From an uncultured Clostridia bacterium (GTDB lineage Bacteria; Bacillota; Clostridia; Christensenellales; UBA1242), in contig CAOJSF010000002.1 of assembly GCA_948442695.1 (NCBI GenBank), forward strand, positions 1 through 64,000: 64,000 nt of DNA, written 5' to 3'. The notes under the pieces were generated by a model. The model worked only from the letters and a program-made list of their open reading frames with translations, made no database searches and had not been told where the DNA came from. Every line of letters begins with the position of its first letter. The first letter of the stretch is position 1. A program made the position numbers and the translations under genes. Shown one piece after another: positions 56,237 to 64,000 of the stretch.

Positions 56237-56848
56237 ATGGATTTTATAGTTGATTTTTTTGCAGAACATTTTGAAAATTGTGTATGGCTGGCAGTATTGC
56301 TAATCGCTCTTTGCCCAACTTTAGAAAGCAAGATTGCCATTCCTTTTGCTATGAATAGTGCAATTTGGGGCAATAGTGCCTTATCTCCTTTGAGTGCTTT
56401 ATTCATTTCTTTTATAGGGGCTATGTTGCCTAGCATTTTAATTATAATTCTTTCTAGAAAGTTGAAAGGAAAGACAACAGGATTTATTAGTTCGAAGTTT
56501 TTGCATCGATATACAACTAAGAGTGCTTATATTGAAAGTAAACATTCTAATATAAAGAAATATTTGGCACTTGCTGGTTTTGTCGCTGTTCCTTTACCAC
56601 TTACTGGAGTATGGACGGGCAGTTTAATTGCCGGCTTAAGTAATCTCGATATAAAATTTTCTTTTTTGACTATTGCCATAGGTACTTTAATTTCAACTTC
56701 TGCAATAACTTTATTATGTGTCTTATTTGAAAACTCAATATCATATATCTTAATAATTTCTTTAATTATAATCATTGCATTTCTTTTTATAGACCTCTTT
56801 ATATCTATTGTTAAAAAATATAAGAAACCAAAAAATAGAATGAACTAA
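56237..56848 (+). CDS. Small multidrug export family membrane protein (COG2426-like)
   Basis: The 203-residue protein has five or six hydrophobic helices. CPTLESKIAIPFAMN near residue 28 and the LPLTGVWTGSLIAGL segment near 115 fit the Sm_multidrug_ex family. The family name reflects an early label; actual transport is not established. There is no good ribosome site, and the ATG at 56237 is about 15 bases after a TATACAAT stretch. Confidence 0.8.
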   Translation: MDFIVDFFAEHFENCVWLAVLLIALCPTLESKIAIPFAMNSAIWGNSALSPLSALFISFIGAMLPSILIIILSRKLKGKTTGFISSKFLHRYTTKSAYIESKHSNIKKYLALAGFVAVPLPLTGVWTGSLIAGLSNLDIKFSFLTIAIGTLISTSAITLLCVLFENSISYILIISLIIIIAFLFIDLFISIVKKYKKPKNRMN

Positions 56849-56886
56849 GTTTATTCTTATTCCAAAATTGCAATTTAAATTTAAAT

Positions 56887-56919
56887 AAAAAATACTGTGA
56901 TAAAACGCAGTATTTTTTT
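56887..56919 (+). terminator. Terminator between convergent genes
   Basis: AAAAAATACTG pairs with CAGTATTTTTTT around TGATAAAACG. It lies between the plus-strand membrane protein and the minus-strand PadR-like gene and may work in both directions. Confidence 0.85.
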
Positions 56920-57024
56920 ATCTATCTTTTTAATGCAATTACTAAGAGTATTTTGTCTAAGGAAATAGATTTTCTTGTTTACTTTTTAATTTATCAATGA
57001 TTTTGTAAAACTATCAATTTTTAT

Positions 57025-58821
57025 TTATCTCCAAAATTTTACCAACAATATTCTCTTTAAGAAATATCTTACAGGTATAACAATAAATGCAAGAATTAAT
57101 GGTAAAATCAAAGTTGTTGCAAACAAACTAAAGTCTTTAGTAGCAATTCCAAAAATCAAATTTAAACCTACAATAATACAAGAAGAAAGTAAATAAAAGC
57201 ACATTATCTTCCAAAATGGACTCAATTGTGTTGGCATCCAACTAGAATAAACTTTATAGTTATATATTTTTAAAGCAACGTCTATAAGTAGTAGGGAAGG
57301 AAGCAAAATAAATAAGAAATTAGTTTTACTATTAAGCATTCCTGTTTTAAGAAATATTACATATAACAAAGTTGACGAAAGTAAACACATCAATAAAGTA
57401 GCAATACTTACTGACATATAAATCAAGTTTGTATTATGCTTTGTTTTTTCCATAGATTTTTCATAAACACTGAAAGAAATATTTTGACTATCATAATAAT
57501 CTTTTAAATCACTATAATCATATATAGCATCATCTCGAACTTGAGCAGTTGCATTATCTTTAGTCTTAGAATACAATCTATTTAAAATCTCACGATGAGA
57601 AGGATCAACATTCGAATCTCTCTTTGGTGCAGGCAGGCGAGTATCTTTGGTATTTTCAGATACTATTTTGATCTTTGGAGGTTCAATCTTCTTTGCTTTG
57701 CCTACATCATTTGGAGTAAGATGACCGGTAATTAAAATCGCATCATCTTTCACTTCAGTTTTCTTATCTGATGATTTTTCCTCGATTTCTCGCAATACTT
57801 CACGATTCTTATCATAAACATTAAACGCATTATTTAATGTTTTGCTCTTTGTTTCATAATTAACAGGAGGGTATACATACTTTTCTTTGCTTTGAAGTAA
57901 TGAATTTTTAAATTCCTCAATATTTGCCTTTTTCTTTTCGTTTGAAACCATAAGGGCATCTGTTGTAGTTATCGCAATTTGATCTTCAGCAAAACTTCTT
58001 TTTCTCTTTATTTTATTGATATCTTTTGAAATATCAAACAATCTTTTGTTGTAATCTTCTGCATTTGAGAGAAAAACTGCATCATCTTTATTTGTATCCT
58101 CTTGAGTTTCTGTCTGTTCATCATCTTGCACATCTTGTTCAATTAAGTCATTTGAAGTTTCAGATAATTCTTCTGATTCTTCAGTATTTTCTCTGACTAA
58201 AAACCTAGCGTCATCTTTATTTTCTTCTTCAGACATTATCGTTTCTGTATGTAAACTTTGATTTTCTTCAATTAACTCAACTTGCTCAATATCTTTTTGG
58301 ATTTCAATTTCTTGATTTGATTCTTTCATAATAGGGGGCGAATCACTTTCCTCTAATGACGAAAAATCAAAAAAGTCATTTTCTTCATTAAAATCACTTT
58401 CTTCATTTACATTTTCAAGTTTTTCAATATTTTCAGCATGGGAATCTTCAAAAACTTTATTCTCGTTTGAGATATCGTTTAAGAAATTTTCAGGCTTAAC
58501 ATTCAAATCAACAAAATCTCTAAATACATCAATGTTGTTGTAATCAAAATATGCCTTCAATTCTTGATAAAAGCCACGACCTTTGTCAGTTAAAGAATAA
58601 TATTTTCTATTTGGACCAAAATCGCTATTCTGTAAATATGATGATATGTAACCTTGTTTCTCCATTCGGTTTAAATTTGAATAAACACTAGGTTTTTTTA
58701 AATTAATTTTACCATTACTACGAGCAGAAATTTCACTTATGATATCAAGACCATAAAAATCTCTGTCCTGAAGACAGGTTAGTATCAAATAAGAAAGTTG
58801 TCCTTTTGCATAAAATTCCAT
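57025..58821 (-). CDS. PadR-like winged helix fused to an acidic linker and C-terminal membrane domain
   Basis: The start MEFYAKGQLSYLILTCLQDR at 58821 follows AGAGGT. Residues 1-110 are a PadR-type winged helix: YGLDIISEI, the recognition region KPSVYSNLNRMEKQGYI, and a KYYSLTDKGRGFYQEL wing. Residues about 115-465 are an acidic low-complexity linker, and about 466-598 hold four hydrophobic helices. Within the linker a short motif recurs: KDDARFLV, KDDAVFLS, VKDDAILI and VRDDAIYD. PadR regulators are normally about 110-200 residues and soluble. This looks like a membrane-tethered DNA-binding protein. The lack of any partner gene leaves its signal unknown. Confidence 0.75.
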   Translation of the reverse strand: MEFYAKGQLSYLILTCLQDRDFYGLDIISEISARSNGKINLKKPSVYSNLNRMEKQGYISSYLQNSDFGPNRKYYSLTDKGRGFYQELKAYFDYNNIDVFRDFVDLNVKPENFLNDISNENKVFEDSHAENIEKLENVNEESDFNEENDFFDFSSLEESDSPPIMKESNQEIEIQKDIEQVELIEENQSLHTETIMSEEENKDDARFLVRENTEESEELSETSNDLIEQDVQDDEQTETQEDTNKDDAVFLSNAEDYNKRLFDISKDINKIKRKRSFAEDQIAITTTDALMVSNEKKKANIEEFKNSLLQSKEKYVYPPVNYETKSKTLNNAFNVYDKNREVLREIEEKSSDKKTEVKDDAILITGHLTPNDVGKAKKIEPPKIKIVSENTKDTRLPAPKRDSNVDPSHREILNRLYSKTKDNATAQVRDDAIYDYSDLKDYYDSQNISFSVYEKSMEKTKHNTNLIYMSVSIATLLMCLLSSTLLYVIFLKTGMLNSKTNFLFILLPSLLLIDVALKIYNYKVYSSWMPTQLSPFWKIMCFYLLSSCIIVGLNLIFGIATKDFSLFATTLILPLILAFIVIPVRYFLKRILLVKFWR

Positions 58822-59108
58822 TTTTACCTCTATTAAATTATAAAACAACTTATCTCGTAAGTCAACAGTTTTTTAAATAAAAATAAAATAGGTAGTATGT
58901 CTTGCATACTACCATGATTATTAATTATAAATTAATCACTAAAACTTGAATTTATATAGGGAAAAGAGTAATAAAAATAAATTTTTTCATTTTTATAAAT
59001 AATTTTATAGGGTGATAAAATTTATTCTTTTATAAAACTCAAATTTTAAGCAATAAATTTTGTCAAAATTCACATTATAGTTGATAATTTAACGTTAGGG
59101 CGACATTC

Positions 59109-59146
59109 ATATCTCTGCGTAAAAGACAGGTTTTACGCAGAGATAT
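59109..59146. repeat. Perfect 16-bp inverted repeat with a 6-base spacer
   Basis: ATATCTCTGCGTAAAA (59109-59124) and TTTTACGCAGAGATAT (59131-59146) flank GACAGG. There is no T-run on either strand, so it is not an intrinsic terminator. It lies in the 454-base gap 58822-59275, which otherwise shows only AT-rich sequence. A 20-base relative of its right arm and flank occurs at 61775-61794 in front of the tyrosine recombinase gene. Confidence 0.8.
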
Positions 59147-59275
59147 ACGCATACTAGCATTATTTCATAAGGTATTTTGTTATATTTATATAAATATTGT
59201 TTTTTGCATATATGTTGAATTAATCATTTGTTTAATTGATTTTCTTTTATACAAATTTTATTTATTTGGATTTTA

Positions 59276-60229
59276 TTATAACAAATTTAAAACTTTATTA
59301 AATTCAAGACCACAATTTCCACAAATAACATCATTGTTGATATTCTTTGACATATCATTTACTGAATTTATATTTCTTATAGATTTTAATTTTAAATAAT
59401 TTACTACTTTAAGAAATGCTTTATAGATATCATCACCTTGATATAATTGACTAGGAACAAAATATAAAACACTTTCTAGATAAACCTGATTTGGCATTTT
59501 GCCATTTACATTATAATATAATGTATTAAAAATCTTCATAATTTTAATCAAGTTTTCGCCAGTTTCCTGCAATTTTTCATTAAACTTATCTATTCTTGAA
59601 TTTAAATTTATTTCTGTAAACCCTTTCTTATTAGATGAATAAAATTTAAATGATTCACTATTATTGCTGACCAAATAAATTACAATTTCTGTATTACATT
59701 CAAAATCTTCTCTTCCTATAATACTCAATTTACAATCTTTTAAACTTATTATTGTAGATTCAGTCAAAATACTGCATAAACTATTTTGCAAATCTTCACT
59801 CAAAGCATACATATTATATTTACTAGGGTCAAAATTAATTGTAGTCATTTTTTGTTCTTCTTTACGTCTACGTCTTTGTCTACGCTTTTTTTTCTTAAAA
59901 GTTTTTCGATTTTCCCACGCAAACTTCAATCTTTCCTTAAAATTACGCCAGAAATTTGTAGATTTTGTTGAATTTAATTCAAGTTGAGCATTATCTATAC
60001 CTAAAAAATAGATAAATTTTGAATTGTCTACAAAAGAACCATTTAAAATTTCATTCATAGGCTGTAAAACTACATTTTTTAAATTTATATAACTTACTTT
60101 GTTTGAGAGAAGATTGATAGAAGTAGCCAACACTTGATTGACTTTTTTATTAAGTTTATTTATATATTTTTTGTGGTCTTGTCGAACTATAGAATTTATA
60201 AGTTCTTTAGTTATTTTAATTTTTGCCAT
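59276..60229 (-). CDS. Protein of unknown function with an Arg/Lys-rich tract
   Basis: I do not recognise this 317-residue protein. Residues about 108-128 include KKKKRRQRRRRKEEQK, a strongly basic tract suited to nucleic acid or polyanion binding. The C-terminal part has the helical pattern LIKIMKIFNTLY then YLESVLYFVPSQLYQGDD, reminiscent of the tail of some nucleotidyltransferase-fold proteins, but I see no GS or DxD active site. It ends with a CGNCG pair of Cys. It starts directly at the end of serS and is presumably cotranscribed with it. Confidence 0.65.
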   Translation of the reverse strand: MAKIKITKELINSIVRQDHKKYINKLNKKVNQVLATSINLLSNKVSYINLKNVVLQPMNEILNGSFVDNSKFIYFLGIDNAQLELNSTKSTNFWRNFKERLKFAWENRKTFKKKKRRQRRRRKEEQKMTTINFDPSKYNMYALSEDLQNSLCSILTESTIISLKDCKLSIIGREDFECNTEIVIYLVSNNSESFKFYSSNKKGFTEINLNSRIDKFNEKLQETGENLIKIMKIFNTLYYNVNGKMPNQVYLESVLYFVPSQLYQGDDIYKAFLKVVNYLKLKSIRNINSVNDMSKNINNDVICGNCGLEFNKVLNLL

Positions 60230-61525
60230 TTATTTCCCTTTTTTAGGATATATTTTTTCTTTTCCACCCATATAATTTCTCAGTGCAACAGGAATATTCA
60301 CACTTCCATCTTCATTTAAATTATTCTCAAGAAAAGCAATAAGCATACGTGGAGGTGCAACAACAGTATTATTTAATGTATGAGCAAGTTTTGTGCCTTC
60401 TGCTGATTTAAATTTTATTCCTAATCTTCTTGCTTGAGCGTCAGAAAGATTTGAACAAGAACCCAACTCACCAAAATATTTCTTTTGACGAGGACTCCAT
60501 GCATTGATATCACAAGATTTAACCTTTAAATCTGCTAAATCACCACTGCAACATTCCATAACTTCATGTGGGATATCAAGACTTTTAAAGAAATCAGATG
60601 AAATCTGCCACATTTTATTATACCATTGCATAGATTCTTCTGGCTTGCAGATAACAATCATTTCCTGTTTTTCAAACTGATGAACTCTATAAATTCCCCT
60701 TTCTTCTATTCCGTGGGCTCCAACTTCTTTTCTAAAACATGGAGAATAGGATGTCAAACATAATGGCAAATCTTCTTCTTTAAGAATAGTTTCTTTAAAT
60801 CTGCCTATCATTGAATGTTCACTTGTTCCTATCAAAAACAAATCTTCGCCCTCAATTTTATACATCATATTTTCCATTTCTTCAAAACTCATGACGCCAT
60901 TTACAACATCACTTCTTATCATAAATGGAGGTATAACATAGGTAAAGCCTCTATCTATCATAAAATCTCTTGCATAGGACAATATCGCAGAATGCAATCT
61001 TGCAATATCTCCAGTAAGATAATAAAAGCCATTGCCACTTGTTCTTCTTGCGCTTTCAAGGTCTAGCCCATTTAAATTTTCCAAAATATCCGCATGATAA
61101 GGCACTTCATAATTTGGAACTACAGCCTCTCCTATTGTCAATCTTTGAACATTTTCACTATCATCTTTGCCAATAGGAACATCATCAGCAATAATATTTG
61201 GCAACAAATACATCAATTTTTTAAGATTTTCAGAAAGTATTGCCTCTTCTTTTTCCAACTCAACAATTCTCTCGTTGTTTTTCACAACTTCCGATTTGAT
61301 TTCTTGTGCTTCATCAACCTTTTTTTCACGCATTAAAGCACCTATCTTTGCACTTAAAGTGTTTCGCATAGATCGAAGATTGTCACCTTCTTTTTTCAAA
61401 TTACGAATTTTTTGGTCTAATTCTAATACTTGATCAACATATTCAAGTTTATGGTCTTGAAATTTCTTCTTTATGTTTTCTTTAACCAGTCCTGGATTAG
61501 TCCTTATTAAATTTATGTCTAACAT
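60230..61525 (-). CDS. serS: Serine--tRNA ligase
   Basis: Class II synthetase. MLDINLIRTNPGLVKENIKK at 61525 follows AGGAGG; upstream in-frame codons are not used. The N-terminal coiled-coil arm (residues about 30-100) grips the tRNA long arm. Motif 2 is FRKEVGAHGIEERGIYRVHQ and motif 3 lies in TLNNTVVAPPRMLIAFLEN. The length is 431 residues. There is no T-box in front: 61526-61830 shows only AT-rich sequence and the 61775 element. The orphan gene follows without a gap. Confidence 0.97.
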   Translation of the reverse strand: MLDINLIRTNPGLVKENIKKKFQDHKLEYVDQVLELDQKIRNLKKEGDNLRSMRNTLSAKIGALMREKKVDEAQEIKSEVVKNNERIVELEKEEAILSENLKKLMYLLPNIIADDVPIGKDDSENVQRLTIGEAVVPNYEVPYHADILENLNGLDLESARRTSGNGFYYLTGDIARLHSAILSYARDFMIDRGFTYVIPPFMIRSDVVNGVMSFEEMENMMYKIEGEDLFLIGTSEHSMIGRFKETILKEEDLPLCLTSYSPCFRKEVGAHGIEERGIYRVHQFEKQEMIVICKPEESMQWYNKMWQISSDFFKSLDIPHEVMECCSGDLADLKVKSCDINAWSPRQKKYFGELGSCSNLSDAQARRLGIKFKSAEGTKLAHTLNNTVVAPPRMLIAFLENNLNEDGSVNIPVALRNYMGGKEKIYPKKGK

Positions 61526-61774
61526 TTTAATCCTCCTATATGAGAATATTATAACCTTTTTATCAATTTTAGTCAATTATTTCAATAAATATAAATACAT
61601 ATTATTTTTATTACTTATTATTTTTAATATGTATTAATTTCAATTATATTTTTCATAAAACAAATCTACATAATTTATTCTTAATAAAATAAGGTTTATT
61701 TTAATTATTCTTCCCCTTGAATTACTTTTGTCACATTTTATCCATTTTTGTTAGCAATATTAAACAAAAAAATG

Positions 61775-61794
61775 TTTTACGCATAGATAAATGC
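61775..61794 (+). other. 20-base element shared with the 59109 inverted repeat
   Basis: TTTTACGCATAGATAAATGC matches 59131-59150 (TTTTACGCAGAGATATACGC) at 17 of 20 positions. It lies 37 bases before the tyrosine recombinase start, between divergent serS and the recombinase. The opposite arm is not present, so it would be a half site. The rest of 61526-61830 shows only AT-rich sequence. Confidence 0.5.
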
Positions 61795-61830
61795 TTGCAA
61801 AAGAAATAAAGTTATGCTAAAATAAAAATT

Positions 61831-62862
61831 ATGAATAATGATTATTACCAAAAAAGAGAACTTCAAACTAGAATGAAAATGTCGAAGTATACAGAAAAAC
61901 TTCCAGATTACTGCTATGATTTTTTCATAGGAATTGAAAACAACACTTCTATTTTGACAAGATATAATTATTCTATGGACATTTTTATCTTCTTTAATTT
62001 TATGTCACAACATATATTTCATAAGGACGAAAATCAAATTACTTTAGACGATTTAGAAAAACTCACAACCCAGCATATTGAAAGATTTATGTCATATTTA
62101 TCATATTATGTTATTGAAGAAAAAACTTTTCAAAATAATGAAAGAGCAAAAGCAAGAAAACTTGCCTCTCTCAGATCATTATTCAAATATCTTTTCAATC
62201 ATAATCTAATATCAGCAAACGTTGTAAGCAAAATCTCCACCCCAAAATTACATAACAAAGAGATTGTAAGACTTGAAGCAGAAGAAGTAAAAACTCTTTT
62301 AAATGTAGTAGAAAATCCCATAGAATTTTCAAAACGACAACAAATTTACAACAAAAACACTTTTGAACGAGACAACGCCATAATCACCCTATTTTTAGGG
62401 ACAGGAATAAGAATTTCAGAACTTGTTGGCTTAAATTTAGAAAGTTTTGACTTTTCACAAAATGCCTTTCTTGTAACAAGAAAAGGTGGAAATCAATCAA
62501 CTTTATACTTTGCAAACGATGTTGCAATGGCATTAAAAACATGGTTAGAAAAAAGAGCAACTTTAAATCTGCCTGCAGAAGAAAAAGCAATGTTTGTTTC
62601 TTTGCAAAACAAGAGAATTTCTTTAAGAGCAGTTGAAGATGTGGTAAAAAAATTTGCTTTGATTGCCTCACCTTTAAAAAAAATATCACCTCATAAATTA
62701 AGAAGCACATTTGGCACAAATTTATATAAGCAAACAAATGATATTTATATTGTTGCAGATATCTTAGGACACAAAGATGTCAACACAACAAAAAAACATT
62801 ATGCCGCCATAAGCGAAGATATGAGAAAATCTGTTGCTAAAAATGTCAATCTATACAATTAA
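61831..62862 (+). CDS. Tyrosine recombinase (XerC/XerD-like)
   Basis: Site-specific recombinase. The N-terminal SAM-like domain spans about residues 20-130. The catalytic domain shows GTGIRISELVGL with the first Arg, a beta-hairpin with the Lys in TRKGGNQSTLYF, SPHKLRSTFGTNLY with His-xx-Arg, and LGHKDVNTTKKHYA with the final His and the nucleophilic Tyr. At 343 residues it is longer than typical Xer proteins (about 300); the N-terminus and a segment near residue 165 account for the excess. It may be the chromosomal Xer or a paralogue; context alone does not decide. Confidence 0.9.
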   Translation: MNNDYYQKRELQTRMKMSKYTEKLPDYCYDFFIGIENNTSILTRYNYSMDIFIFFNFMSQHIFHKDENQITLDDLEKLTTQHIERFMSYLSYYVIEEKTFQNNERAKARKLASLRSLFKYLFNHNLISANVVSKISTPKLHNKEIVRLEAEEVKTLLNVVENPIEFSKRQQIYNKNTFERDNAIITLFLGTGIRISELVGLNLESFDFSQNAFLVTRKGGNQSTLYFANDVAMALKTWLEKRATLNLPAEEKAMFVSLQNKRISLRAVEDVVKKFALIASPLKKISPHKLRSTFGTNLYKQTNDIYIVADILGHKDVNTTKKHYAAISEDMRKSVAKNVNLYN

Positions 62863-62936
62863 GAATTGCTTAAAGTTTTTTAAAAAATTTTTAATTATTT
62901 GTGTATAATATTTCTCAACCTGCATAAGATAATAAT

Positions 62937-63005
62937 GTGAAGGAGATATGCTTCACGTTTACGAGAAGAAGCACGTATATAAAATTGTTATATAGCGCTT
63001 CTTTT
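62937..63005 (+). terminator. Two consecutive hairpins behind the recombinase gene
   Basis: GTGAAG/CTTCAC (62937-62956) is followed by a second, longer stem of AGAAGC..GTATATAA with TTATATA..GCTTCT ending in TTTTT (62967-63005). The second hairpin is a plausible terminator. TATAAT at 62904-62909 could start a short RNA. AGGAG followed by a 15-codon frame from 62948 (MLHVYEKKHVYKIVI) overlaps the hairpins, but its spacing of 2 bases is poor. The rest of 62862-63206 is AT-rich. Confidence 0.5.
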
Positions 63006-63145
63006 TGTTTTGTATTCAATTCGTTATAAAAATATAACATAATAGTTCATGAACAAATCTATTATGTTATGAATATATAATTAATACATAATAGTTATAT
63101 AAAAATTTGCATAACTTCAAAACAACATTCTTACTAATTTAAATA

Positions 63146-63173
63146 AAAAGCATTGATCAATATCAATGCTTTT
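63146..63173 (-). terminator. Terminator after spoIVB
   Basis: AAAAGCATTGAT pairs with ATCAATGCTTTT around CAAT. The symmetric A/T flanks let it serve spoIVB on the minus strand and possibly the plus strand too. Confidence 0.75.
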
Positions 63174-63205
63174 AAAAATGATTAAACTAATAATTTTAAA
63201 TAATA

Positions 63206-64000
63206 TTATGACGCCAACTGCTCAAGCATCCAGTCACTATAAACACCATACCCTTTCGTTGGATCGGAAACAAACACATGAGTAACCGCACCAACAATCT
63301 TACCATTCTGCATTATAGGTGATCCACTCATACCTTGAACAATGCCTCCAGTCAACTGCAAAAGTCTCTTATCAACAACCTTTATAACAAAACTCTTATC
63401 ATCACATTTTGATTGAAAATTCGCCTTGACAATTTCGATATCATATTCTTCAATTATTCCGCTAACAGAAGAAATTATCTTTGCCTTACCAGGCTTTACA
63501 CTCAATCTTCCACCCAACTTCGCAAGCCTATTTTGATCTACCAAATTCTCATTTTCATCTAAAACGCCATATATTCCCACTTTTGTATTTTTAATAATCT
63601 TTCCCTGTTTATTTTTCTGAACAAACACACATCTCAGTTCGCCAGGATTGTTTTTTTCGCCTTTTTCAATATTTACCAAATTACAACTATAAAGTTCCCC
63701 TTCAATCACCGGCAATATATTTTCATTTTGATTGTTTGTTACGGCATGACCTAGCGCTCCAAATTGCCCATTTTCTTTTTTAACAAAGGTAAGCGTCCCA
63801 ACTCCTGAGACATCATCTCTTACCCATAGCCCCAACTTATTATTTCCAGACTTATCTTTTATAAGTTCTACATCTATTGATTTATCATTGTTGTTTCTTT
63901 GATATTTAACATTAACCCTTTCCTTACAATTTTGCAAAGCAACATCGATATCATCTAAATTTTCTATTTTTACACCATTTATTTCTTTTATTAAATCGCC
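63206..64000 (-). CDS. spoIVB: SpoIVB peptidase (S55), partial at the window end
   Basis: Forespore-secreted serine protease that triggers sigma-K processing. The window holds the C-terminal 264 residues; the 5' end lies beyond 64000. A PDZ end (GDLIKEINGVKIENLDDID) is followed by the S55 domain: GQFGALGHAVTNN with the catalytic His, and GMSGSPIMQNGKIVGAVTHV with the nucleophilic Ser. The C-terminus YGVYSDWMLEQL is usual. A frame start at 63937 is an internal TTG, not the true start. Confidence 0.95.
   Translation of the reverse strand, partial: GDLIKEINGVKIENLDDIDVALQNCKERVNVKYQRNNNDKSIDVELIKDKSGNNKLGLWVRDDVSGVGTLTFVKKENGQFGALGHAVTNNQNENILPVIEGELYSCNLVNIEKGEKNNPGELRCVFVQKNKQGKIIKNTKVGIYGVLDENENLVDQNRLAKLGGRLSVKPGKAKIISSVSGIIEEYDIEIVKANFQSKCDDKSFVIKVVDKRLLQLTGGIVQGMSGSPIMQNGKIVGAVTHVFVSDPTKGYGVYSDWMLEQLAS

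Noticed and set aside
59109..59146. Intrinsic terminator
   Set aside because: There is no T-run on either strand.

Overview
ORGANISM. The window is AT-rich chromosomal DNA, densely packed and mostly on the plus strand. It carries the spoIIIA operon, a spoIVB-type gene and a ytxC-like gene, together with a T-box riboswitch, an L20-type infC leader and DUF1292, YlxR (RnpM) and YlxQ proteins. This points to a spore-forming member of the Clostridia (Bacillota), probably an uncultured gut-type lineage. TGA is used as a normal stop in several genes, so the genetic code is standard. No rRNA or tRNA gene and no CRISPR array was seen. LAYOUT, 1-19 kb. A protein of unknown function is followed by rarA, an E2-acyltransferase-like protein, polA, ruvX and a DUF1292 protein. 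Next come a tiny Ser/Lys-rich protein, a divergent lipoprotein, ytxC, an ABC exporter and thrS behind a T-box. The export genes yajC, TIGR04086, secD and secF follow, and then a decayed pseudogene. LAYOUT, 19-33.5 kb. This is the usual translation and envelope cluster rpsB-tsf-frr-uppS-cdsA-rseP, but pyrH and dxr are absent from their usual places. At the polC position there is only a PolC-like N-terminal region plus OB fold plus exonuclease, without PHP or polymerase. The rimP-nusA-rnpM-ylxQ-infB-rbfA-nrnA-truB series follows. LAYOUT, 33.5-49.5 kb. An endonuclease IV-like protein, efp and an orphan behind an unusual C8-containing promoter lead into spoIIIAA-AH, asp23, nusB, xseA, proS and xseB. 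Then come a Cys-rich membrane protein, infC-rpmI-rplT-rRNA methyltransferase, yebC and an orphan. LAYOUT, 49.5-64 kb. ruvC-ruvA-ruvB-queA-tgt, rny and a small-multidrug-export-family membrane protein precede a minus-strand block. That block holds a PadR-like winged helix fused to a long acidic linker and a membrane domain, an Arg-rich orphan, and serS. A tyrosine recombinase on the plus strand and the 3' part of spoIVB on the minus strand close the window. HOW THE GENES WORK TOGETHER. Most genes serve information processing: ribosome assembly, translation factors, tRNA charging and modification, DNA repair and Holliday-junction resolution. A second group serves protein export and envelope synthesis, and a third the sigma-G activating feeding tube (SpoIIIA) and SpoIVB signalling of sporulation. 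MOST UNUSUAL POINTS. These are the truncated PolC-like exonuclease, the membrane-anchored PadR-like protein with a repeated DDA motif, and a perfect 16-bp inverted repeat that shares a 17/20 element with the region upstream of the tyrosine recombinase. Also notable are a 41-bp repeat unit scattered through five intergenic sites, a C8 tract inside a putative promoter spacer, and an ATT start for infC behind a leader with mutually exclusive pairings.
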